Source of the DNA: DASPJQ01 sp035299065
GTDB lineage: Bacteria; Bacteroidota; Bacteroidia; Flavobacteriales_D; UBA2798
DNA: 19,535 nucleotides
Assembly (NCBI GenBank): GCA_035299065.1
Contig: DATGXI010000024.1
Location: forward strand, 1 to 19,535
Direction of reading: 5' to 3'
This document shows, piece after piece, positions 7,322 through 13,712 of this stretch (position 1 is its first letter; each line of letters starts with the position of its first letter). Below the pieces are notes generated by a model. The model was not told the origin of the DNA, did no database searches, and worked only from the letters and a program-made list of their open reading frames with translations. A program made the position numbers and the translations under genes.

Positions 7322-8014
7322 ATGGAAAACGAAAAAGCATTGATCCTGCTGGTTGAAGACGATGTAAACCTTGGATTTGTGGTGCAGGACACCTTAAAAA
7401 TGAATGGATACAAAGTTCATTTGGCCACCGATGGAAAAGCGGGATTAAAGCAATTCAACGAAAATTCCTACGACTTACTTTTACTGGATGTAATGCTGCC
7501 GCATAAAGACGGGTTTACCCTGGCTGATGATGTGCGTAAAGTAAATACAAAAGTTCCCATCGTATTTTTAACAGCAAAATCAATGACCGAAGATAAGATA
7601 AGGGGATTTAAAGCCGGAGCCGATGATTACATCACCAAACCATTTAGCAGCGAGGAGCTTTTATTGCGTGTTGAAGCCATTTTAAAACGTTCGGGAAAAA
7701 CCGTTATAGAAGAAAACAAGGACAAATTTACACTGGGCAAATATGAATTTGATTATAGCAATTATACATTAACCCTAAACGGCACTGAAAAAAAACTGAC
7801 TAAAAAAGAAGCCGAAGTTTTAAAATTACTGTGTGTAAATAAAAACCAGGTATTGCAGCGCGAGCTGGTGTTGAACATGGTTTGGGGTAACGATGATTAT
7901 TTCCTGGGAAGAAGTTTGGATGTGTTTATTACCAAATTAAGAAAATACCTTTCTGATGACCCTGGTGTCACCATCACTAACATTCACGGGGTTGGATTTA
8001 AATTGCAGTGTTAA
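7322..8014 (+). CDS. OmpR/PhoB-family response regulator, RprY-like
   Basis: A 230-residue transcription factor. The receiver domain (about 6-120) has the acidic pair in VEDD (12-14), the phosphoacceptor Asp56 in LLLLDVMLP, Thr84 in VFLTAKS and Lys106 in ADDYITKPF, all intact. The winged-helix DNA-binding domain (about 130-228) includes LTKKEAEVLKLLC and ends RSLDVFITKLRKYLSDDP then INIHGVGFKL-like sequence. The C-terminal block (ITKLRK-L-DDP----NIHG-G-KL) is strikingly like RprY of Bacteroides fragilis as I remember it. Kinase and regulator are normally adjacent; here 162 bases of repeat separate them, so a read-through transcript or a second promoter is needed. A direct repeat before the kinase gene is a candidate binding site. 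The ATG at 7322 is the only good start. Confidence 0.95.
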   Translation: MENEKALILLVEDDVNLGFVVQDTLKMNGYKVHLATDGKAGLKQFNENSYDLLLLDVMLPHKDGFTLADDVRKVNTKVPIVFLTAKSMTEDKIRGFKAGADDYITKPFSSEELLLRVEAILKRSGKTVIEENKDKFTLGKYEFDYSNYTLTLNGTEKKLTKKEAEVLKLLCVNKNQVLQRELVLNMVWGNDDYFLGRSLDVFITKLRKYLSDDPGVTITNIHGVGFKLQC

Positions 8015-8070
8015 TTTTTATTCCCAAACCCCTCATTTCAGTTCAAATTAACTGCACGGCAACTTGTTTC

Positions 8071-8118
8071 ACTGTTTTTCGTCTTTAAAACAGTTAACGG
8101 CCAGTAAAAATGCCGTTA
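8071..8118. repeat. Two adjoining perfect hairpins after the response regulator
   Basis: ACTGTTTT (8071-8078) pairs with AAAACAGT (8087-8094) around 8 bases. The very next base starts TAACGGC (8095-8101), which pairs with GCCGTTA (8112-8118) around 10 bases. There is no long T tract, so they are weak terminators at best; they could equally be a transcript-stabilising or attenuation structure in the 234-base gap before the barrel gene. Confidence 0.4.
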
Positions 8119-8248
8119 TTTGCAAAACAACATTCGTTCTTTACATAACAGATTTATTTCTGATGAAAAAATAATTGTATTGCCCACCGGCAGTTTAAAC
8201 AACCTGCTTATGTGCAATACTCCAATTGGAACCTCTAAACTCATCAAT

Positions 8249-9478
8249 ATGAAAATTAAATCAATTGCCCTGTTCACCGGCATTGCCCTGTTTAATTACA
8301 GCAATACTTATGCGCAAGGCTGTGTAGCCGTTCGTCAAATGGGCGGTAACACCTTATGTTCGTCACAGGCCTATAACCTGTCAAAAGGCGAATTCACCGT
8401 AGGTACAACCTACCGATACTTTCACTCATGGCGCCATTTTGTTGGCACCGAAGAGCAGCACGAGCGGCAAACCACCGGTGGTGGTCACGATGCCAACGGC
8501 AAAGAACTTGGCAACGCTGTTAACATTTACTCACATGCCGTTGATCTCAACATTTCATACGGTTTAACCGACCGCATTCAATTCAACCTTTCCATTCCTT
8601 ATGTAAACAATGAACGTTCACAGGTGTTCAGGTCAAAAGTTGACACGTTTCGTTACAGCGTTTATGCCAGCGGCCTGGCCGATATACGTTTCAGCACCGG
8701 ATTCTGGTTACTAAGCCCAAAGAACGAAAAAAGCATGAAAGGGAATTTAATGCTCGGCCTGGGCATTAAAACCAATTCAGGAAGTTATACTGAAATGGAC
8801 GAGGCACCACAAAACGATGGTACATGGAAAACAGTTATGATGGACCAGGCCATTCAGCCGGGTGACGGAGGCATTGGTTTTTCAATAGAAGCCCAGGGGT
8901 TTGTTAAACTCTACAAAGGCATATACGGCTTCCTTAATGGCTATTACCTGTTCAACCCAAAAGAATCAAATGGTTCGTATAAATCTGACCCAACAGTAGT
9001 AAAAGACAAAAGTGGAAACGTGCTTGGCACCTTAACCGGTTACAATGTTTACGCATGTCCTGACCAATATTTGGCGCGTGCCGGTTTTATGGGAAGCGTT
9101 GGCAAAAAAAAGAACCTTACATTTTCGGCAGCCGGCCGTTTTGAAGGCATACCCGCTTATGATGTTTTTGGGGGACAAGTGGCTTATCGCAGGCCAGGTT
9201 ACGTAGTAGCTGTTGAGCCGGGCATTTCATACACCGCAGGCAAACATACATTTTCCGTATTGGTACCCTATAATTTTATACGAAACCGTATTCAAAGCGC
9301 AGCTGATATAGCCCGCCAGGACCTGGAAAATTCAGTTATTACAAATGAATCGGAAAAAGTACATGTACAAGGTGATGCTGCTTTTGCCGACTGGTCACTT
9401 AACTTTAACTACACCTGGCGCATTGGTAAAATTTTTAAAAAGAAAGTTGATGCGCCTACAATAGATGTGGTTCATTGA
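8249..9478 (+). CDS. Exported protein, probable outer-membrane beta-barrel of unknown substrate
   Basis: I chose the ATG at 8249 because it gives a signal peptide (MKIKSIALFTGIALFNYSNTYAQ); upstream in-frame starts (TTG 8120, ATG 8210) would bury it. The mature protein of about 386 residues starts GCVAVRQMGG and then runs in amphipathic strands ending in aromatic residues: FTVGTTYRYFHSW, VDLNISYGLTDRIQFNLSIPYV, KGNLMLGLGIKTNSGSY, IGFSIEAQGFVKLYKGIYGFLNGYYLF, and a final WSLNFNYTWRIG. These are typical of an outer-membrane barrel, like the transporter-type barrels related to the phenol-degradation MetA fold. Cys25 and Cys37 sit close together at the mature N terminus and could pair. I recall similar GCVAVR-starting proteins in Flavobacteriia, without assigned function. 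It stands alone and ends in a strong terminator. Confidence 0.8.
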   Translation: MKIKSIALFTGIALFNYSNTYAQGCVAVRQMGGNTLCSSQAYNLSKGEFTVGTTYRYFHSWRHFVGTEEQHERQTTGGGHDANGKELGNAVNIYSHAVDLNISYGLTDRIQFNLSIPYVNNERSQVFRSKVDTFRYSVYASGLADIRFSTGFWLLSPKNEKSMKGNLMLGLGIKTNSGSYTEMDEAPQNDGTWKTVMMDQAIQPGDGGIGFSIEAQGFVKLYKGIYGFLNGYYLFNPKESNGSYKSDPTVVKDKSGNVLGTLTGYNVYACPDQYLARAGFMGSVGKKKNLTFSAAGRFEGIPAYDVFGGQVAYRRPGYVVAVEPGISYTAGKHTFSVLVPYNFIRNRIQSAADIARQDLENSVITNESEKVHVQGDAAFADWSLNFNYTWRIGKIFKKKVDAPTIDVVH

Positions 9479-9485
9479 TGTGGTG

Positions 9486-9536
9486 ATGCGGTGTGTGGCG
9501 ATTGAAAACCTTTTCAACGTTCCCGGATCACCGCAT
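9486..9536. repeat. Nested inverted repeats between converging genes
   Basis: Outer arms ATGCGGTG (9486-9493) and CACCGCAT (9529-9536) enclose a second symmetrical element, TTGAAAA (9502-9508) and TTTTCAA (9511-9517), centred on CC. There is no T tract, so this is not a simple terminator; it sits directly before the true terminator at 9570. Confidence 0.45.
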
Positions 9537-9569
9537 TGACGAATTAAAATTAATTTTTGTTTATATACG

Positions 9570-9620
9570 AAAAGCGGTGAAGTATTCCCGGTGCTGCGGG
9601 GAGGACTTTGCCGCTTTTTT
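9570..9620 (+). terminator. Long terminator between the barrel gene and the M28 peptidase gene
   Basis: The 14-base arms AAAAGCGGTGAAGT (9570-9583) and ACTTTGCCGCTTTT (9605-9618) pair fully with two G·T wobbles. Inside them, TCCCG (9586-9590) can pair with CGGGG/CGGGA-type sequence to make a second stem. The plus strand continues as a run of six T. The minus strand also ends in TTTT, so it may stop transcription from both converging genes. Confidence 0.85.
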
Positions 9621-9660
9621 ATTTAGTTGTTGATTGAATTTTACGCGACTAATTCTCAGC

Positions 9661-11061
9661 TTACCACTGATACTTATCAATTAAATAAATCAAACTTGAA
9701 ATAGTAGCCGCTCCCAATTCCAACTCACGCCTGTTTACATTCTCAAACACATCGCTTGGTGAGTGGTGGTAATCAAAATAACGCTGGTTGTCGGGCACAA
9801 ATCCTATTAATGCACCATCGGTTTCACCACTTAACTGACCAATGTCGGCACCGCTGCCACCCAGTTCAAAATAATGAATGTTATATGGCTTGAACAATTC
9901 TTTCCAGGCAAGCGCCTTGTCCCTGAACTCCGCTTTTTCAAAGGAGAATCCGCGCGGCACCAGTCCACCTGCATCCGACTCAATGCCTGCTGCATGAATT
10001 TCTTTTTTGGCCTTGGCAATGCTGGCGTAATTTTTTCCACCACGCAAACCATTTTCTTCGTTCATGAACATAACCACACGCAAGGTATAATTGGGTTGGT
10101 AACCCAGCACTTTTAATAACCGCACCGACTCAATTGAATGAATACAACCCGCCCCATCGTCATGTGCACCTTCACCAATGTCCCAACTGTCCAAATGGCC
10201 ACCTACGGCAATAATTCGTTCAGGATGAGTTTTACCACGTATTTCTCCTACTACATTATAAGAAATTGTATCGGGCATCCATTTGCATTCCAGTTCCAGA
10301 TCAACCGTAGTTTTGTAACCGCGCTCATACTTTTCTGAAATATTATCAGCCGCCTGGGTTGAAATGGCCACAGCCGGAATTTTTGGAACCACCCCATCGT
10401 ATTTTACCGAGCCCGTGTGCGGATGATCGTCATGCGCAAGAGTAACACTGCGTATAATAACCGCTTTTGCACCCAATGCACTGGCTTCATCGGCACCGCT
10501 TACACGTTGCGTAACACAACCACCATATGATTTAAATGTTTGAATATTGGTAGGGTCCATCACCATGTTAAAGAACACAATTTTGCCTTTTACTTTATCG
10601 GCACCAAGTGCCTTTAACTCATCAAAACTTTTTACCATCACCACTTCACCCTGCATTTTTCCATTCGTGCCAACCGATCCGCCCAGTGCCGTCATTTTTG
10701 GCGATGAGTTTACAAATGGGTCCATCACTTCTTTATTGGGATTTGTCTGGCGCACATAAATTTTTTCTTTTTTACCACGCTTCCAGTTGGGCACTTCAAT
10801 TTGCTGTAAGTACACGGTATCAAAACCATATTCGCGCATCAATTGGTTGGTCCAGTCAACAGCTTTTTGCGCCTGTTTGCTTCCTGAAACGCGGCAACCT
10901 ATTTTTTTACACAGGTAGCGTAAATCGGTATAAGCCCTGCCCCTGCTCAACGACTCGTTGAATATTTTTTTAAGGAACACGCTGTCTTCCTTTGTTTGCG
11001 AAAACAAACTGAAAGAACAGAACATGATAATTAATGTAAAAACTAAGCGGTTTACTCCCAT
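9661..11061 (-). CDS. Secreted M28-family zinc carboxypeptidase (carboxypeptidase Q-like)
   Basis: This 466-residue exopeptidase has a signal peptide (MGVNRLVFTLIIMFCSFSLFSQ). A helical N-terminal part is followed by a PA-type inserted domain (about 125-255) and the M28 catalytic domain. The co-catalytic zinc ligands can be read in order: His289 in VGGHLDSWD, Asp301 in AHDDGAG, Glu336 next to the catalytic Glu335 in MNEENGLRGG, Asp363 in ESDAGG and His433 in YHHSPSD. The order and spacing match those of human carboxypeptidase Q almost residue for residue, from memory. It should cleave dipeptides or amino-terminal residues outside the cytoplasm. No T9SS tail is visible, so a periplasmic site is likely. 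It faces the lipoprotein gene with only 36 bases between the two start codons. Confidence 0.93.
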   Translation of the reverse strand: MGVNRLVFTLIIMFCSFSLFSQTKEDSVFLKKIFNESLSRGRAYTDLRYLCKKIGCRVSGSKQAQKAVDWTNQLMREYGFDTVYLQQIEVPNWKRGKKEKIYVRQTNPNKEVMDPFVNSSPKMTALGGSVGTNGKMQGEVVMVKSFDELKALGADKVKGKIVFFNMVMDPTNIQTFKSYGGCVTQRVSGADEASALGAKAVIIRSVTLAHDDHPHTGSVKYDGVVPKIPAVAISTQAADNISEKYERGYKTTVDLELECKWMPDTISYNVVGEIRGKTHPERIIAVGGHLDSWDIGEGAHDDGAGCIHSIESVRLLKVLGYQPNYTLRVVMFMNEENGLRGGKNYASIAKAKKEIHAAGIESDAGGLVPRGFSFEKAEFRDKALAWKELFKPYNIHYFELGGSGADIGQLSGETDGALIGFVPDNQRYFDYHHSPSDVFENVNRRELELGAATISSLIYLIDKYQW

Positions 11062-11068
11062 AATGCCG

Positions 11069-11076
11069 TATATTTG
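11069..11076 (+). promoter_or_regulatory. -7 box of the lipoprotein/protease operon
   Basis: TATATTTG matches TAnnTTTG exactly and lies 22 bases before the ATG at 11098. No clear TTG is seen about 20 bases upstream (GGTTTAC is the nearest). The box lies just 8 bases from the start codon of the divergent peptidase gene, so the two promoters must overlap. Confidence 0.5.
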
Positions 11077-11097
11077 ATTTCAAAGTACTCAAATTTC

Positions 11098-11775
11098 ATG
11101 CTGAAAATGAACAAGGTTATTTGTGTTTTGTCCACATTACTGGTTTTGGGCGCCTGCACACCTGAGAAAGAGGCTAAAACAAAAAAACAATTGGCCCTTG
11201 AAGAGCTTGACACGCTGTACCTGGACCACCAAAACTCGAGCCTTGACATTGAACGCTACAGGGTTTTCAGCAACAAAACCGAAAGCGTGAAGCTGGGCAA
11301 AATGGGCATTCATTTTAATGTAAAGGACCTTAGTTTACTGGTAAACGCCAGTTATAAAATTGACAGTGGTTACGTGGTGTACAATAAAAAAACTTTTAAA
11401 GCTTCTGTTTTTTTAAGCACATCGCAAATCAATACACTGCAGGTTGATTCAGCTAAACTTATAAAATTTGGCACGCCCGGTTATATTCTGAACAAAGGCA
11501 GTAAATTCATACGTTTTGATTTTAACGGCAACATGTACCCACATGAACGCGAGCCAACCACTGCTGTATTTTTAACGGCAGGCGACTCACTGGGAGCAAT
11601 AACCACACACAATTCGAAAATACTGATTGCTTATGCCGCGCATAACCAGGTAAAACAAATTACAAGTACGTTTAGTCTTGATGGTATAAAATGGAACTTG
11701 TTTGAAAAAGAAAATAAAGGTGAAATTGTAAAAGATTCCATAAGCGGCAAAATCAACCTTAAATTTAAATTTTGA
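11098..11775 (+). CDS. Lipoprotein of unknown function, 225 residues
   Basis: The signal peptide ends in a lipobox (LVLGAC, Cys20), so the product should be a lipid-anchored envelope protein. After a charged Lys/Glu linker the body alternates beta strands: YRVFSNKTESVKLG, IHFNVKDLSLLVNASYKI, KTFKASVFLSTSQIN, KFIRFDFNGNMYP, TSTFSLDGIKWNLFE and SGKINLKFKF. The late IKWNLFE and closing strand weakly recall the YceI lipocalin-like fold, but I would not assign it. Start: ATG 11098, with ATG 11107 as a close alternative; the TTG at 11074 lies in the promoter. Its stop (11773-11775) is five bases before the start of the HExxH protein, so the two are almost certainly one operon and probably function together. 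Confidence 0.8.
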   Translation: MLKMNKVICVLSTLLVLGACTPEKEAKTKKQLALEELDTLYLDHQNSSLDIERYRVFSNKTESVKLGKMGIHFNVKDLSLLVNASYKIDSGYVVYNKKTFKASVFLSTSQINTLQVDSAKLIKFGTPGYILNKGSKFIRFDFNGNMYPHEREPTTAVFLTAGDSLGAITTHNSKILIAYAAHNQVKQITSTFSLDGIKWNLFEKENKGEIVKDSISGKINLKFKF

Positions 11776-11780
11776 ATTGC

Positions 11781-12440
11781 ATGCGTAATTGTTTTTTTAT
11801 TTTCACATTGCTTTTTGTTGCCAATACAAGTGCACAGGTTAATTATGCGCCCCTGCGTATTTCTGAAGCGTCTATTCAGGCAACGCTTGCTGAAAAAGAA
11901 AAAAACAGCCGTGTAAACTACAAAACCGACTTGTACAAAACAGCTTTTTATGCTGCCCTTGATTATTATCCTGAATTAAAAAACGTAAAAATAAAAGTAA
12001 AGGCTAAAAAATTAAACATGCTTATGAAGGCACGTCCAACTTTTTTAAGCAGTTGGCGCAGGCCTGCACACCGTAAATACAAAATACTGGTCAATACCAG
12101 CAGGGCCTTGGGCGCGCCTTTGCCTGGTGACTTCACGTTTAATGCACAGGTTGGTGTGTTTGGGCATGAAATGGCCCACCTGGCCGACTACCTTCACATG
12201 CGTTGTGGCAAACTGGCGCAATGCGGCAGGAATTATCACAAACCTGATTTTAAAAAACGCATGGAACAAAAAACCGATAAAATGACACTGGAACATGGTT
12301 TGGGATGGCAGCTGTATGACTACAGTGTGCAATGGAATAATTTACCTTTGGCAAACGCGGCCTATGTGGAAACAAAAAAGAAATTTTATATTGATCCAAA
12401 GGCCATGCTGGGCATTATGCTGGATATGGGGTATCAATAA
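11781..12440 (+). CDS. Small exported putative zinc metalloprotease (HExxH...ExxxD)
   Basis: The protein has 219 residues, a signal peptide (MRNCFFIFTLLFVANTSAQ) and no other membrane segment. The motif VGVFGHEMAHLADYLH gives HExxH at 129-133. About 29 residues later, KRMEQKTDKMTLEHGLG offers Glu162-x-x-x-Asp166, the position and form of the third zinc ligand and supporting Asp in M48-like and related gluzincin families. The catalytic set therefore looks intact, which makes proteolysis plausible, but the rest of the chain is not one I recognise. A basic patch (ARPTFLSSWRRPAHRKYK, 84-101) and two Cys (142, 148) flank the active-site region. The ATG at 11781 is preferred over a TTG at 11772 because it gives a signal peptide start. 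It follows the lipoprotein gene by five bases. Confidence 0.72.
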   Translation: MRNCFFIFTLLFVANTSAQVNYAPLRISEASIQATLAEKEKNSRVNYKTDLYKTAFYAALDYYPELKNVKIKVKAKKLNMLMKARPTFLSSWRRPAHRKYKILVNTSRALGAPLPGDFTFNAQVGVFGHEMAHLADYLHMRCGKLAQCGRNYHKPDFKKRMEQKTDKMTLEHGLGWQLYDYSVQWNNLPLANAAYVETKKKFYIDPKAMLGIMLDMGYQ

Positions 12441-12470
12441 TTTAAGATTTAAAATTTAAGATTTAAGATT
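12441..12470 (+). repeat. AT-rich TTTAAGAT repeat before coaE
   Basis: TTTAAGAT occurs at 12441-12448, 12455-12462 and 12462-12469. The portion 12454-12468 is identical to the minus strand at 3823-3837 between groES and groEL. It begins at the stop codon of the protease gene and fills the first part of the 103-base gap. Confidence 0.55.
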
Positions 12471-12543
12471 GGGACGCATCAAAAGCCAGGATTTTTCAAC
12501 CCGAAATAGCGCCAGGCATTCTAATAACAATTATCTTCACTCT

Positions 12544-13125
12544 ATGGCCAAAATAATAGGTTTAACAGGCAATATTGGTTCAGGTAAGTCAACAGCTGCC
12601 GCGTTTTTTGATTTTTTTGGATGGCCTGTATTTAATTCAGACCATGCCGCCAAACTGGTACTGGAAAGCAAAAAAGTAATTGATACCATTGCTGAAAATT
12701 TTGGAAAAACCATTTTGCTTGAAAATGGAAAAATTGACACCCGTAAATTAGGCACCCTGGTTTTTGCCGATGAAAAAAAACTTGAAACCTTGAATGGAAT
12801 TGTTCATCCCGGTGTAAAAAAATTATTTGCGAACTGGTTAAACCACCAACAAGCTCCGTTTATTGTAAGGGAGTCGGCACTTTTATTTGAAGTGGGCATT
12901 GATAAAGAATCATTCAAAAACATTACCGTAAGCTGTGATTTTAATGAACGCATAAAAAGAGTTATGCAACGCGATAAATTAACCGAAGACCAGGTGCGAC
13001 ACCGCGAAAACAGGCAACTGCCCGAAGCTGAAAAAATAAAACGATCAGATTACGTCATTAATAACTTTGACAAGCCGCTTATACCACAGCTATTGAAAAT
13101 TCACGATGAACTAGTGAAGTTATAA
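12544..13125 (+). CDS. coaE: Dephospho-CoA kinase CoaE
   Basis: This cytoplasmic enzyme phosphorylates the 3'-hydroxyl of the ribose of dephospho-CoA with ATP, the last step of coenzyme A synthesis. The 193-residue length is normal. The P-loop GLTGNIGSGKST begins at residue 6. The substrate-binding FNSDHAAK replaces the more usual DADxxAR, retaining the Asp. The lid/core phrases IVRESALLFEVG, QRDKLTEDQVRHRENRQ and SDYVINNFD follow in the usual order. I start it at the ATG at 12544, since an earlier in-frame start at 12469 lies inside the AT repeat region and adds residues foreign to the family. Its last six bases overlap the end of the converging membrane-protein gene. Confidence 0.95.
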   Translation: MAKIIGLTGNIGSGKSTAAAFFDFFGWPVFNSDHAAKLVLESKKVIDTIAENFGKTILLENGKIDTRKLGTLVFADEKKLETLNGIVHPGVKKLFANWLNHQQAPFIVRESALLFEVGIDKESFKNITVSCDFNERIKRVMQRDKLTEDQVRHRENRQLPEAEKIKRSDYVINNFDKPLIPQLLKIHDELVKL

Positions 13126-13659
13126 TTGGCTGCTCCGCTTTTTACGGGGAGCTGCAATAACGGCAACAATGGCAAGAAGGGTAAATGCAAGCGCACTAGC
13201 CAGTAGAATTTTACCGTGGTTGAACTTTCCGCTCATTTGCAATAAAACCATGGCGGCAAAAACAAGCGAACAAGCAATCACCAGTAATTTTAATCCTTTT
13301 TTTATTCCTGATGCTGCAATAATGTTGATAAGCGCAATGGTTAAGAAAATCACAAAAACAAGGTTTATCAAAAACCAGTAATTTGTTGCCAGCGACTCGC
13401 CCGTTACACACAAGGCTGCAAAAATCCCCAATGGAATAACAGCAATATGGACAATTATATTAATGAGTTTATGTAACGCGTTTTTTGCAAGTACAGGTCG
13501 CGATTGATAGAATAAAAAAAGTGAAGTTGATACAAAGATCAATTGGAAAGTAATTTGTGCATAGGCAGGCCCCATGTAACCGAAGGCCAAACCAACAAGC
13601 ATTCCCAGGCTTAACACTGCTGAAGCCAGTACGAGTAAACGAATAAGTTTATAGAACAT
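13120..13659 (-). CDS. Six-helix integral membrane protein of unknown function
   Basis: The 179-residue product is almost entirely hydrophobic. Six membrane helices can be drawn at about 5-27, 33-50, 65-85, 95-117, 121-141 and 150-170, with a basic C-terminal tail (PRKKRSSQL) that should stay in the cytoplasm. No charged pair, His cluster or known motif suggests transport or catalysis, and I do not recognise the family. The ATG at 13659 is preferred over GTG or TTG three residues upstream. The gene ends inside the stop region of coaE (6-base overlap, 13120-13125) and diverges from the FG-GAP gene with 53 bases between start codons. Confidence 0.75.
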   Translation of the reverse strand: MFYKLIRLLVLASAVLSLGMLVGLAFGYMGPAYAQITFQLIFVSTSLFLFYQSRPVLAKNALHKLINIIVHIAVIPLGIFAALCVTGESLATNYWFLINLVFVIFLTIALINIIAASGIKKGLKLLVIACSLVFAAMVLLQMSGKFNHGKILLASALAFTLLAIVAVIAAPRKKRSSQL

Positions 13660-13695
13660 TGGCACCAAAATAACAAAAAAACCAAGAGAATGGTT

Positions 13696-13703
13696 TACCT
13701 TTG
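13696..13703 (+). promoter_or_regulatory. -7 box of the FG-GAP gene
   Basis: TACCTTTG matches TAnnTTTG. The start codon is at 13713, so the leader would be only a few bases. No convincing -33 TTG lies about 20 bases upstream, so strength is doubtful. Confidence 0.35.
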
Positions 13704-13712
13704 TTACAGTTT

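Noticed and set aside
8120..8248. Longer version of the barrel protein from TTG 8120 or ATG 8210
   Set aside because: The signal peptide begins at Met encoded at 8249; the upstream residues are not conserved-looking and would block export.
10547..10961. Plus-strand open frames inside the M28 peptidase gene
   Set aside because: They lie opposite the conserved peptidase and have no coding features.
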